From: an uncultured Syntrophobacteraceae bacterium | GTDB taxonomy: Bacteria > Desulfobacterota > Syntrophobacteria > Syntrophobacterales > Syntrophobacteraceae | Direction of reading: 5' to 3' | DNA length: 8,682 bases | NCBI GenBank assembly: GCA_937889795.1 | Contig: CALBZH010000336.1 | Span: forward strand, 1 to 8,682 | Part shown: piece after piece, positions 1 through 6,061 of the stretch | Layout of the letters: the number at the start of each line of letters is the position of its first letter | Position numbering within the stretch: position 1 is the first letter of the stretch | Translations under genes and position numbers: made by a program | The notes under the pieces: model-generated | Seen by the model: only the letters and a program-made list of their open reading frames with translations | Told to the model about the DNA's origin: nothing | Database searches by the model: none

Positions 1-1520
1 CGAAGGAGGGAAAACCTTCGATCTCATCGATCATCCTGTCCAAGGTCACCAAGAAGCCCGTCATGGTGATGGGCGTTCCCGTTCGTTCGGAAAACGGCGA
101 GTTTCTCGGCATGCTTGCACTCACTTCGAATGTGGATTTCTTGATCGATCTGGTGGCTTCCACGAAGGTCGGGGAGACCGGGTATGCGTTCATGGTCAAC
201 GAAAAGGGAATCGTGATTGCCCACCCCCAAAAAGAGCATATTCTCAAGACGAAGATCGATGACCTCGTGGGCAGTGAAGAGCTGGGGAGTCGGATGTTGA
301 GCCAACGGAATGGTGTCCTGTTTGCCTCATTCCAGGGTGTGAGCAACTTGGTGGCCCATGCCTCCGTCGAGCTCATGCCCTGGAGCATTGGTGCGCTGCA
401 GCCCAAGCACGAGCTTCTCGCCAGCCTTGCCGCGCTCAGGAGGCAGATGGCCTGGATCGGGGCGGCTTTGTTGGCTGCCACGCTGCTGTCTGTCCTCTCG
501 TTCAGCAGGAGTCTTTGTGGACCGATCAACTGGACGGTCAAAGGTCTCCTTGCGAACGCAAGCACTCTGACATCGGGTGCATCCCAGATTTCCGATGCAA
601 GCCGCCAGCTTGCCGAGGGAGCATCGGAGCAGGCCGCTTCCATCGAGGAGACATCGGCGTCCTTGGAAGAGATGTCCTCGATGACGAGCCAGAACGCCGA
701 CAACGCGAAGAATGCCAATCAGTTGATGGCAGAGACGCAGAAGGTTGTGGCTCGAGCGGGACAGTCCATGGAAAAATTGACGACGTCCATGGCCGAGATT
801 TCCAAGGCGAACAAGGAAACATCCAAGATCATCAAAACGATCGATGAGATCGCTTTCCAGACCAACCTACTGGCCCTGAACGCAGCTGTCGAAGCGGCGC
901 GCGCGGGTGAAGCGGGAGCCGGTTTCGCCGTGGTTGCCGATGAGGTGCGTAATCTTGCGATGAAAGCGGCTGAAGCGGCAAAAAACACCACCGGTCTCAT
1001 TGAGCGCAGTGAGAGGAAAATCCGGGAAGGGTTGGAGCTCATCGCACGGAGTGACAAGGAATTTGCGGAAGTGACGTTCAATTTCGAGAAGTTCGGTGAG
1101 CTGATCGGTGAAGTCACGGAGGCATCCCACGAACAGGCAGAGGGCATCCACCAGATCAACAAGGCCGTGAGCGAGATGGACACTGTCGTGCAACAAAGTG
1201 CGGCTCGCGCGGAAGAATTCGCCGCAGGATCGGAAGAGATCAGCGCTCAGGCCATTGCAATGAAAGAGTACGTCGCCGAGCTGATCGGACTGGTCAATGG
1301 AAGCAAAGGCGGGAGCGCGGGCAACAAGCAACCCCCCCAGCAGCACAAGCCGGGTAATGCGTCCGACGTCCGACCGTCCGTTGCCTCCCAACGGGACCCG
1401 CACTTGATGCCTGCCCAGGGGAAGGGCAGCGTGATGGAAGCCAAGGCGCTCCGTGGCAAGACACCCGAAACCCCTTCGAAGACATTCAGCTTAACCGGAG
1501 ACGACTTGCGGGAGTTTTGA
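1..1520 (+). CDS. Methyl-accepting chemotaxis protein, 5' truncated (dCache sensor plus signalling domain)
   Basis: This is the 3' part of a transmembrane chemoreceptor that passes a periplasmic ligand signal to the CheA/CheW complex. The frame is open from base 3 with no stop, and the residues before the ATG at 63 already fit a dCache domain ([10 protein letters not shown]), so that ATG is internal and the true start lies outside the window. Counting from base 3, residues 1-140 are the end of a dCache sensor ([19 protein letters not shown] is typical of its membrane-proximal module). One membrane helix follows at about 149-168 ([18 protein letters not shown]). After the GPI of a HAMP start, no GDL or DEIG HAMP core is visible and the coiled-coil signalling domain begins at once. 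The conserved hairpin tip ([20 protein letters not shown], then [13 protein letters not shown]) is intact. The C-terminus is a low-complexity linker ending DDLREF, without a CheR-binding NWETF-type pentapeptide. The ligand cannot be told from the sequence. Confidence 0.95.
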   Translation, partial: KEGKPSISSIILSKVTKKPVMVMGVPVRSENGEFLGMLALTSNVDFLIDLVASTKVGETGYAFMVNEKGIVIAHPQKEHILKTKIDDLVGSEELGSRMLSQRNGVLFASFQGVSNLVAHASVELMPWSIGALQPKHELLASLAALRRQMAWIGAALLAATLLSVLSFSRSLCGPINWTVKGLLANASTLTSGASQISDASRQLAEGASEQAASIEETSASLEEMSSMTSQNADNAKNANQLMAETQKVVARAGQSMEKLTTSMAEISKANKETSKIIKTIDEIAFQTNLLALNAAVEAARAGEAGAGFAVVADEVRNLAMKAAEAAKNTTGLIERSERKIREGLELIARSDKEFAEVTFNFEKFGELIGEVTEASHEQAEGIHQINKAVSEMDTVVQQSAARAEEFAAGSEEISAQAIAMKEYVAELIGLVNGSKGGSAGNKQPPQQHKPGNASDVRPSVASQRDPHLMPAQGKGSVMEAKALRGKTPETPSKTFSLTGDDLREF

Positions 1521-1530
1521 TCCTGACATC

Positions 1531-1579
1531 GAGCAATCCAGGTGCCATGCAGCTCCGATCAAGGACACCTGGATTGTTC
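1531..1579 (+). terminator. Hairpin just after the chemoreceptor gene, possible terminator
   Basis: Bases 1531-1544 pair with 1566-1579 over 14 positions (core CAATCCAGGTG / CACCTGGATTG, one G-U pair), with a loop of 21 bases. It starts 10 bases after the chemoreceptor stop. No run of T follows, so intrinsic termination would be weak. It could instead be a 3'-end stabilising or Rho-associated structure. Confidence 0.5.
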
Positions 1580-1749
1580 ACTTGTCCCATCGAAACCGGG
1601 AACGAGCTTCAAGAAATCTCTCCGAAGCCATCCGCTCCTGCTGCAACGATAATGAGTCGATCACCACCAGAAGAAACGGGCAGACCCCAATAACCTGGCT
1701 CATGCCCTGCGCGGTCTGTCCGGCTGTCCGGAAATCTTGTCCGAAATCT

Positions 1750-1778
1750 TTGTAACGAAGCGACACTGGTGATATATT
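1750..1778 (+). promoter_or_regulatory. Predicted sigma70-type promoter of purM
   Basis: TTGTAA (1750-1755, 4 of 6 matches to the -35 consensus), a 17-base spacer, then TATATT (1773-1778, 5 of 6 matches to -10). Transcription would begin near 1785 and give a leader of about 54 bases before the purM ATG at 1839. This placement makes the in-frame GTG at 1779 an unlikely start, because it would precede the transcription start. Confidence 0.6.
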
Positions 1779-1838
1779 GTGCCCGCTAGTGTATATGATC
1801 TTCTTAAGAATCCGCGAGAAAGGAGCTGCGACCGTTCC

Positions 1839-2885
1839 ATGAAGAAAGACCTATACCGGGAGGCCGGGGTAGACCTGGACAAGGCAAATGAGCTTGTCAA
1901 ACGCATTTCGCCTTTGGTGCGCAGCACGTTCAACAGCGGCGTCATCACGGATATCGGCGGTTTCGGCGGTCTTTTTTCGGTAAACACCCAGAACCTCAGT
2001 CGCCCCGTTCTCGTATCGTCAACAGATGGTGTCGGTACGAAGCTGAAGATCGCCTTTTGGGCCGACCGACACAACACGATCGGAATCGATCTTGTGGCCA
2101 TGTGTCTGAACGACATCGTGGTCCAGGGTGCCAAGCCATTGTTTTTCCTGGATTACCTTGCCATGGGCCGCATCGATCTGGACCGGGTCGAGCAGATCAT
2201 CAGCGGGATTGTGGCCGGATGCAAGGAATCCAACTGCTCCCTCATCGGCGGTGAGACCGCTGAAATGCCAGATTTCTACAAAGAAAACGAGTACGACGTG
2301 GCGGGATTCGGGGTGGGACTGGTGGACAACAGTGACATCATCGACGGATCCACCATCCGCCCGGGCAATCAGATCATTGGCCTCGCCTCGAGTGGGCTTC
2401 ATTCGAACGGCTACAGTCTGGTCCGACGCATTGTGTTCGACCGGCTGAAACTCCAGCCGGATTCCCTGATTCCCGGCTGCAACCGGACAGCGGCCGAGGA
2501 GCTCCTCGAGCCGACCCGAATCTATGTGGATCCCGTGCTCAAGATCCTGCGTCAATTCCCGGTCACCGGCATGGCACACATTACGGGAGGCGGTTTCTGG
2601 GACAACATCCCCCGTATTCTGCCCAAGGCCTGCCAGGCATTGATTTACCGAGGATCCTGGGCGGTCCCCCCGATCTTCCCCTTTTTGCAGGAATCCGCTG
2701 ATATTCCGGACGAAGAAATGTTCCACGTCTTCAACAACGGGATCGGCTTTATTCTCGTGGTGGGCGCAGCCCAGTGCCAGGAAGTCATCCAGCTCGTCAA
2801 CGCCATGGGACAAGAAGCGTATCGCATCGGCGAGATTGTTCCCCGTGACCCGAACGGCCCGGCCGTTCGCATCACCGAGCGCTGA
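1839..2885 (+). CDS. purM: Phosphoribosylformylglycinamidine cyclo-ligase (AIR synthase)
   Basis: The enzyme catalyses the fifth step of de novo purine synthesis in the cytoplasm: formylglycinamidine ribonucleotide plus ATP gives aminoimidazole ribonucleotide. The product is 348 residues, the normal length for PurM. Visible family motifs are the N-terminal REAGVDLDKAN, the nucleotide-binding region DGVGTKLKIA (about 63-72), IGIDLVAMCLNDI (about 81-93), GGETAEMPDFY (about 137-147), GLASSGLHSNGYSLVR, and AHITGGGFWDNIPRILP. The ATG at 1839 was chosen because homology begins there and AAAGGAG lies at 1819-1825, although the 13-base spacing is rather long. The open frame extends back to a GTG at 1779 that adds 20 residues with no family similarity. 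The gene has its own predicted promoter and no other purine gene nearby. No clear terminator follows before rpmB, 170 bases downstream. Confidence 0.97.
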   Translation: MKKDLYREAGVDLDKANELVKRISPLVRSTFNSGVITDIGGFGGLFSVNTQNLSRPVLVSSTDGVGTKLKIAFWADRHNTIGIDLVAMCLNDIVVQGAKPLFFLDYLAMGRIDLDRVEQIISGIVAGCKESNCSLIGGETAEMPDFYKENEYDVAGFGVGLVDNSDIIDGSTIRPGNQIIGLASSGLHSNGYSLVRRIVFDRLKLQPDSLIPGCNRTAAEELLEPTRIYVDPVLKILRQFPVTGMAHITGGGFWDNIPRILPKACQALIYRGSWAVPPIFPFLQESADIPDEEMFHVFNNGIGFILVVGAAQCQEVIQLVNAMGQEAYRIGEIVPRDPNGPAVRITER

Positions 2886-2969
2886 TTGCGGCCATCCCCT
2901 CGGACGGTCGCTTGCCAGGGCGCATTCGCTTTGAAAAAGCTTGCTGTCTCTTGCTCGGTGTGCTAAAGA

Positions 2970-3022
2970 AGCGATTCGCCTGTTTTCGACGGTGGAAAAG
3001 CGCGCGACAAGCGTGAATCGTT
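2970..3022 (+). other. Imperfect hairpin in the rpmB leader
   Basis: Bases 2970-2979 can pair with 3013-3022 over 10 positions (core CGATTC / GAATCG, two G-U pairs), enclosing a 33-base loop. It ends 33 bases before the rpmB ATG. Ribosomal protein genes are often controlled through leader structure, but no known L28 control element is recognised here and the pairing may be chance. Confidence 0.25.
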
Positions 3023-3055
3023 GACATATTTGAAGTTGGAAAGGAATGCACCCCG

Positions 3056-3250
3056 ATGAGCCGCAAGTGTGACTTCTGCGGAAAGACTCCGCAAGTGGGC
3101 AACAATGTCAGCCATGCCAACAACAAGACCAAGCGGGTCTGGTACCCGAATCTCCAGTCCGTTCGCCATGTTGGAGCGGACGGCCAGGTCCAGCGCGTGC
3201 GCGCCTGCACCCGCTGCATCCGAACCGGCGTCGTCGTAAAGCCAGCCTGA
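3056..3250 (+). CDS. rpmB: Large ribosomal subunit protein bL28
   Basis: This is a structural protein of the 50S ribosomal subunit. The product is 64 residues, normal for the short bacterial form of L28. It begins [10 protein letters not shown] and carries the family pattern of a conserved N-terminal turn, [19 protein letters not shown], and a basic C-terminus. Two CxxC pairs (C5/C8 and C51/C54) make this the zinc-binding C-plus form; many enterobacterial L28 proteins lack these cysteines. The start is supported by AAGGA at 3041-3045, 10 bases before the ATG. The gene follows purM by 170 bases and precedes ubiE by 79 bases. The usual partner rpmG is not adjacent. A GC-rich inverted repeat directly after the stop may end or attenuate transcription into ubiE. 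Confidence 0.96.
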   Translation: MSRKCDFCGKTPQVGNNVSHANNKTKRVWYPNLQSVRHVGADGQVQRVRACTRCIRTGVVVKPA

Positions 3251-3254
3251 TCCC

Positions 3255-3298
3255 AACCGGCCGCTCTTGCGCTCCCAACCGCGTGCGTGCGGCCGGTT
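3255..3298 (+). terminator. GC-rich inverted repeat after rpmB, possible terminator or attenuator
   Basis: AACCGGCCGC (3255-3264) is perfectly complementary to GCGGCCGGTT (3289-3298), a 10-bp stem with a 24-base loop. It starts 4 bases after the rpmB stop. The bases that follow are pyrimidine-rich (CTCCACCTTCTCC) but not a T run, so termination may be partial or Rho-dependent, allowing read-through into ubiE. Confidence 0.5.
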
Positions 3299-3329
3299 CT
3301 CCACCTTCTCCTATCCCTCAGGGACACCC

Positions 3330-4127
3330 ATGCAGTCAATGTCGCAGCACGATTCAAAGCAATGCTCCACTGCGCCCGAAACCGGCGACGGATTGACACA
3401 CTTCGGCTATCTGCTCGTGCCCGAGACCGATAAGGAACGATGGGTGCGTCGGCACTTCAATACGGTCGCCGAGAAGTACGATTTCATGAACACCCTGCTC
3501 AGCCTTGGGACCCATCACATTTGGAAGCGGATTGCCGTCCGCATGATGGGACTGCGGCCCGGCGATCGCGTGCTTGACGTTTGCGGGGGAACCGCGGATC
3601 TGGCCTTATTGGCCGCCAAGGATGTCGGACACCAGGGTGAGATTGTCGTCTACGACATCAACCATGCCATGATGCTTGCTGGGCAGCCCAAGGTCGCGGG
3701 CTCCCCTCACGGGAAAAATATCCGCTACATTGAAGGGGATGCTGAGCATATCGCCTTTGAGGACAACTGCTTTGACGGCGCAATGGTCGGGTTCGGGATT
3801 CGAAACCTGACGCACATGGAGCGAGGATTCCGTGAAATGCACCGGATCCTCAAACCAGGTGGCGTGCTCATGTGCCTCGAGTTCTCGGAGCCGATCACGC
3901 CTTGGTTTCGAGCACTTTACGATTTCTACTCCTTTTACATCATGCCGAACGTGGGCAAGATCCTCGGCGGGTCCAGACCTGCCTATACTTACCTGCCGGA
4001 ATCGATCCGCCTATTCCCGGGACCGGATGAGCTCAAGTCCTTACTCGAAGGCATCGGGTTCCGGAATGTGCGGTACAGGCGTCTGACCGATGGAATTGCC
4101 GTGGTCCACGTGGGGATCAGAGCTTAG
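3330..4127 (+). CDS. ubiE: Demethylmenaquinone / 2-polyprenyl-6-methoxy-1,4-benzoquinol C-methyltransferase (UbiE/MenG family)
   Basis: This SAM-dependent enzyme carries out the last C-methylation in menaquinone synthesis, and also a ubiquinone step in organisms that make ubiquinone. In an anaerobic deltaproteobacterium the menaquinone role is the likely one. The product is 265 residues, slightly longer than the roughly 250 of E. coli UbiE because of a poorly conserved N-terminal extension. Visible signatures are THFGY, the FNTVAEKYDFMNTLLSLGTHHIWKR block (about 43-67), SAM motif I VLDVCGGTADLAL (about 81-93), FDGAMVGFGIRNLTHMERGF, RILKPGGVLMCLEFSEP, and YLPESIRLFP. In motif I the usual GTGD reads GTAD, a mild change. 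The ATG at 3330 was chosen because AGGGA lies 5 bases upstream; an in-frame TTG at 3267 falls inside the rpmB-ubiE hairpin and is unlikely. The next gene begins 20 bases later, so the two are probably cotranscribed. Confidence 0.95.
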   Translation: MQSMSQHDSKQCSTAPETGDGLTHFGYLLVPETDKERWVRRHFNTVAEKYDFMNTLLSLGTHHIWKRIAVRMMGLRPGDRVLDVCGGTADLALLAAKDVGHQGEIVVYDINHAMMLAGQPKVAGSPHGKNIRYIEGDAEHIAFEDNCFDGAMVGFGIRNLTHMERGFREMHRILKPGGVLMCLEFSEPITPWFRALYDFYSFYIMPNVGKILGGSRPAYTYLPESIRLFPGPDELKSLLEGIGFRNVRYRRLTDGIAVVHVGIRA

Positions 4128-4147
4128 GCCACGGTGGGGAGGAAGAG

Positions 4148-4744
4148 ATGAAGCTCAATTGGGCCGAGCGTTGGGTCGTGAACAACCCACTGAGAGTGCT
4201 GGAGCAATCGGCCCAGGTGCGCTGGATGAAAGGGGTCGCTCCTCTCAAGCCTGGAGCCCGGGTGCTGGAAGTCGGATGCGGCCGGGGAGCCGGAGCCGCT
4301 CTCGTTCTCAAGACCTTTAGGCCCGAGGGCGTTTTCGCAACCGACCTGGACGTCGAGATGATTCGAAGAGCCCGACGTTACTTGACGGCATCCCAGAAAA
4401 GCCCCATTCGGCTTGCAGCCGCGGATGCATCAGACCTCCCTTTTGGATCCAGCGCCTTTGATGCGGTCTTCGTATTCGGCGTCCTTCATCACGTTCCCGT
4501 TTGGCAGCGCGGCCTTGAGGAGATCGCTCGCGTGCTCCGGCCAGGCGGGCTCCTGTATCTCGAGGAGCTCTACCCGACCCTTTACCAAAATTGCATCACC
4601 CGGCACATCTTGCTGCATCCGACGGAAAATCGTTTTGGCAGTGACGACCTGAAATCCGCCCTCCAGAATCAGGGCTTTTCCTTCCTGGGGATGCGTGAAG
4701 TGAAGCTTGTGGGGATCCTGGCCGTCCTGCGCAAGGCATCCTAA
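4148..4744 (+). CDS. Small class I SAM-dependent methyltransferase, substrate unknown
   Basis: The 198-residue product is a Rossmann-type methyltransferase of the Methyltransf_11 kind. SAM motif I is VLEVGCGRGAG (about 39-49). An acidic residue after the second strand lies in FATDLDVEMI, the motif II region is AADASDLPFGSSAFDAVFVF, and the post-motif is LRPGGLLYLEE. The C-terminal third (from LYPTLYQNC on) is not diagnostic. A good ribosome-binding site, GGAGG at 4138-4142, lies 5 bases before the ATG. The gene starts 20 bases after ubiE, so an operon and a link to quinone or lipid methylation are plausible, but this is inference from position only. Its stop codon overlaps that of the convergent gene rpe by 4 bases. 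Confidence 0.88.
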   Translation: MKLNWAERWVVNNPLRVLEQSAQVRWMKGVAPLKPGARVLEVGCGRGAGAALVLKTFRPEGVFATDLDVEMIRRARRYLTASQKSPIRLAAADASDLPFGSSAFDAVFVFGVLHHVPVWQRGLEEIARVLRPGGLLYLEELYPTLYQNCITRHILLHPTENRFGSDDLKSALQNQGFSFLGMREVKLVGILAVLRKAS

Positions 4745-5403
4745 AGGGTGACTTTGCGCTTCATTCTGTCTTTGAGCGCTCGGACGTTCTCACCATAGCT
4801 CTCACCCTTAAACACCGCGGATCCCGCAACAAACACATCAACTCCCGCCTCCACCAGGCCGTCGATCGTACCGCGGTGAACCCCTCCATCCACCTCGAGG
4901 ACCACGGGCCGTGCGGTGTCATCGATCATCCGCCGGCAGCGGGCTACCTTGGGAAGCATGGCTTCGATGAACTTCTGCCCGCCGAAGCCGGGATTCACGG
5001 TCATGAGGAGCACCATGTCGACATCATTCAAAATGTGCTCGATCGTGCTGAGGGGCGTGGCTGGATTGAGCGACACGGTCGCACGAGCTCCCAACTCCTT
5101 GATGTTTTGGAGGAGCCGGTGCAGATGGGGTGCCGCTTCCACATGAACACCGAGCCAATCGGCCCCCGCATCGACGAAGTCCTTGATGTACAGCTCAGGC
5201 TGTTCGATCATGAGGTGCACGTCCAGTGGCAGAGTGGTGGCGCGTCTGATTGCACGAACGACATCCGGGCCAATGGTGATGTTCGGGACGAAATGGCCGT
5301 CCATGACGTCCACGTGAATCCAGTCGGCACCGGCCGCCTGAACGGCCTGGACCTCCTCCTGAAGCCGTCCGAAATCCGCCGAAAGAATCGATGCAGAAAG
5401 CAT
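4741..5403 (-). CDS. rpe: Ribulose-phosphate 3-epimerase
   Basis: The enzyme interconverts ribulose 5-phosphate and xylulose 5-phosphate in the non-oxidative pentose phosphate pathway (and in the Calvin cycle where present). The product is 220 residues, the usual length, forming a TIM barrel. The expected metal and catalytic residues are visible: H30 and D32 in WIHVDVMDGHFVPN, H63 in DVHLMIEQP, and D172 in VLEVDGGV. The phosphate-binding and loop signatures are VNPGFGGQKFI and the C-terminal FVAGSAVF. The start is supported by AAAGGAGG (minus strand, 5415-5422), 11 bases before the ATG. The gene is read toward the second methyltransferase and ends in TAG overlapping that gene's TAA. It has a weak candidate promoter of its own and is separated from csp by a strong terminator. 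Confidence 0.97.
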   Translation of the reverse strand: MLSASILSADFGRLQEEVQAVQAAGADWIHVDVMDGHFVPNITIGPDVVRAIRRATTLPLDVHLMIEQPELYIKDFVDAGADWLGVHVEAAPHLHRLLQNIKELGARATVSLNPATPLSTIEHILNDVDMVLLMTVNPGFGGQKFIEAMLPKVARCRRMIDDTARPVVLEVDGGVHRGTIDGLVEAGVDVFVAGSAVFKGESYGENVRALKDRMKRKVTL

Positions 5404-5441
5404 TTCGTGTGCTCCCTCCTTTCAAGTTGTTCCGTGTCCCC

Positions 5442-5470
5442 GCCATATCACTCACCCGACCGGGCGGCAA
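5442..5470 (-). promoter_or_regulatory. Candidate promoter of rpe
   Basis: On the minus strand, TTGCCG (5470-5465, 4 of 6 matches), a 17-base spacer, then TATGGC (5447-5442, 3 of 6 matches). It sits between the csp terminator and the rpe ribosome-binding site, the only place an independent rpe promoter could lie close by. The -10 box is poor, so the call is tentative. Confidence 0.35.
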
Positions 5471-5471
5471 C

Positions 5472-5502
5472 AAAAAAAGCCGGGAGCGGCCTCCCGGCTT
5501 TT
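5472..5502 (-). terminator. Rho-independent terminator of csp
   Basis: AGCCGGGAG (5478-5486) pairs with CTCCCGGCT (5491-5499) around a CGGC loop. Flanking A-T pairs extend the stem to 12 bp (5475-5502). On the minus strand the stem is followed by seven T (5478-5472), the classic intrinsic terminator form, 32 bases after the csp stop. Four T also follow on the plus strand, so it could act weakly in both directions. Confidence 0.9.
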
Positions 5503-5534
5503 CTTATGGCTTACCTCACTGAAACAGGGTGCTA

Positions 5535-5735
5535 CTAGAGCCTTCTGACGTTAACCGCCTGGGGGCCCTTCGTTCCGCGCTCGACCTCGAACTGAACGCT
5601 ATCTCCTTCGTTCAGCGTCTTGAAGCCGTCACCGACGATCCCGCTGAAATGAACGAAGACATCGCCCTGCTCTTGCGATTCGATGAATCCATAGCCCTTC
5701 TTTTCGTTAAACCACTTCACTCGGCCTTGCTGCAT
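5535..5735 (-). CDS. csp: Cold-shock domain protein (CspA family)
   Basis: This is a small single-strand nucleic-acid-binding protein that acts as an RNA chaperone, and in some organisms is induced by cold or by growth phase. The product is 66 residues, exactly the size of the family, beginning [17 protein letters not shown]. It holds RNP1 (KGYGFI, about 17-22) and RNP2 (VFVHF, about 30-34), followed by [23 protein letters not shown]. The ATG at 5735-5733 was chosen because all known homology starts there and AAAGGA (5748-5743) lies 7 bases upstream. An in-frame ATG at 5765 would add ten residues without family similarity. A good promoter lies far upstream, giving a leader of nearly 140 bases, as in regulated cold-shock genes. 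Whether this copy is cold-inducible cannot be read from the sequence. Confidence 0.96.
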   Translation of the reverse strand: MQQGRVKWFNEKKGYGFIESQEQGDVFVHFSGIVGDGFKTLNEGDSVQFEVERGTKGPQAVNVRRL

Positions 5736-5879
5736 TTCTGGATCCTTTCTTCCTAACCTGGGCATTGCTTTTTTCGTGGCGCGTTACTTTGTGTGCACCC
5801 TGGGACTCGTTCTGACCTTGGGCAAAACTGATCTTGAGGCGGCTCCAAAATATCGAACCAGACCTTATACCTTGACGCG

Positions 5880-5908
5880 CATATAAACTTTCTCTTGGGA
5901 GATGTCAA
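5880..5908 (-). promoter_or_regulatory. Predicted sigma70-type promoter of csp
   Basis: On the minus strand, a perfect TTGACA (5908-5903), a 17-base spacer, then TATATG (5885-5880, 4 of 6 matches). Transcription would start near 5873, about 138 bases before the csp ATG. Confidence 0.65.
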
Positions 5909-6027
5909 ATGATAAAGAAGCCCGACTGAACGCCATGGTGCAGAAATTGAGACTCGCGATGGAATGGTGGGTATGGTAGAAATGCTTGACTGGCGACTAC
6001 CGGTTTTCGTGGGAATGAATTTCTCCA

Positions 6028-6041
6028 CGGGGGCTTCCCCG
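6028..6041 (+). other. Short GC hairpin in the leader of the PP2C gene
   Basis: CGGGG (6028-6032) pairs with CCCCG (6037-6041) around a GCTT tetraloop. It ends 20 bases before the ATG at 6062, where a ribosome-binding site would be expected nearby but none is clear. It may limit translation initiation, or it may be incidental. Confidence 0.35.
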
Positions 6042-6061
6042 GACTGCTTCTCGGATTCACG

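Larger units (their letters stand above)
5736..6061. other. Divergent intergenic region between csp and the PP2C gene
   Basis: This 326-base stretch has no convincing gene. From left to right it holds the csp ribosome-binding site, the long csp leader (about 5736-5873) and the csp promoter on the minus strand. On the right, TTGAGA (5947-5952) and TATGGT (5972-5977) with a 19-base spacer form a weak plus-strand promoter candidate for the phosphatase. A possible degenerate intergenic repeat (about 5996-6018) and a GC hairpin (6028-6041) follow. The open frames crossing it on either strand have no recognisable protein character. Confidence 0.6.

Noticed and set aside
63..65. ATG at 63 as the start of the chemoreceptor
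   Set aside because: The same frame is open to the window edge and the residues before it fit the dCache domain, so the gene starts outside the window.
1578..1766. Minus-strand 62-residue open frame between the chemoreceptor and purM
   Set aside because: No ribosome-binding site or recognisable protein character; it overlaps the purM promoter and upstream repeats.
1779..1838. GTG at 1779 as the purM start
   Set aside because: It lies just downstream of the -10 box, before the predicted transcription start, and adds 20 residues without family similarity. The ATG at 1839 matches the family N-terminus.
2019..2813. Minus-strand 264-residue open frame inside purM
   Set aside because: It is the antisense shadow of a clearly identified gene, with His/Asp-rich composition typical of a reversed GC-rich coding frame.
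3021..3049. TTGACA at 3021-3026 as the rpmB promoter
   Set aside because: The -35 box is perfect, but the bases 16-18 positions downstream (around 3043-3049) are nothing like a -10 box and overlap the ribosome-binding site.
3267..3329. TTG at 3267 as the ubiE start
   Set aside because: It falls within the loop of the hairpin after rpmB and adds residues not seen in the family. The ATG at 3330 has AGGGA 5 bases upstream.
4876..5538. Plus-strand 220-residue open frame opposite rpe
   Set aside because: It is antisense to rpe, runs through the csp terminator, and resembles no protein.
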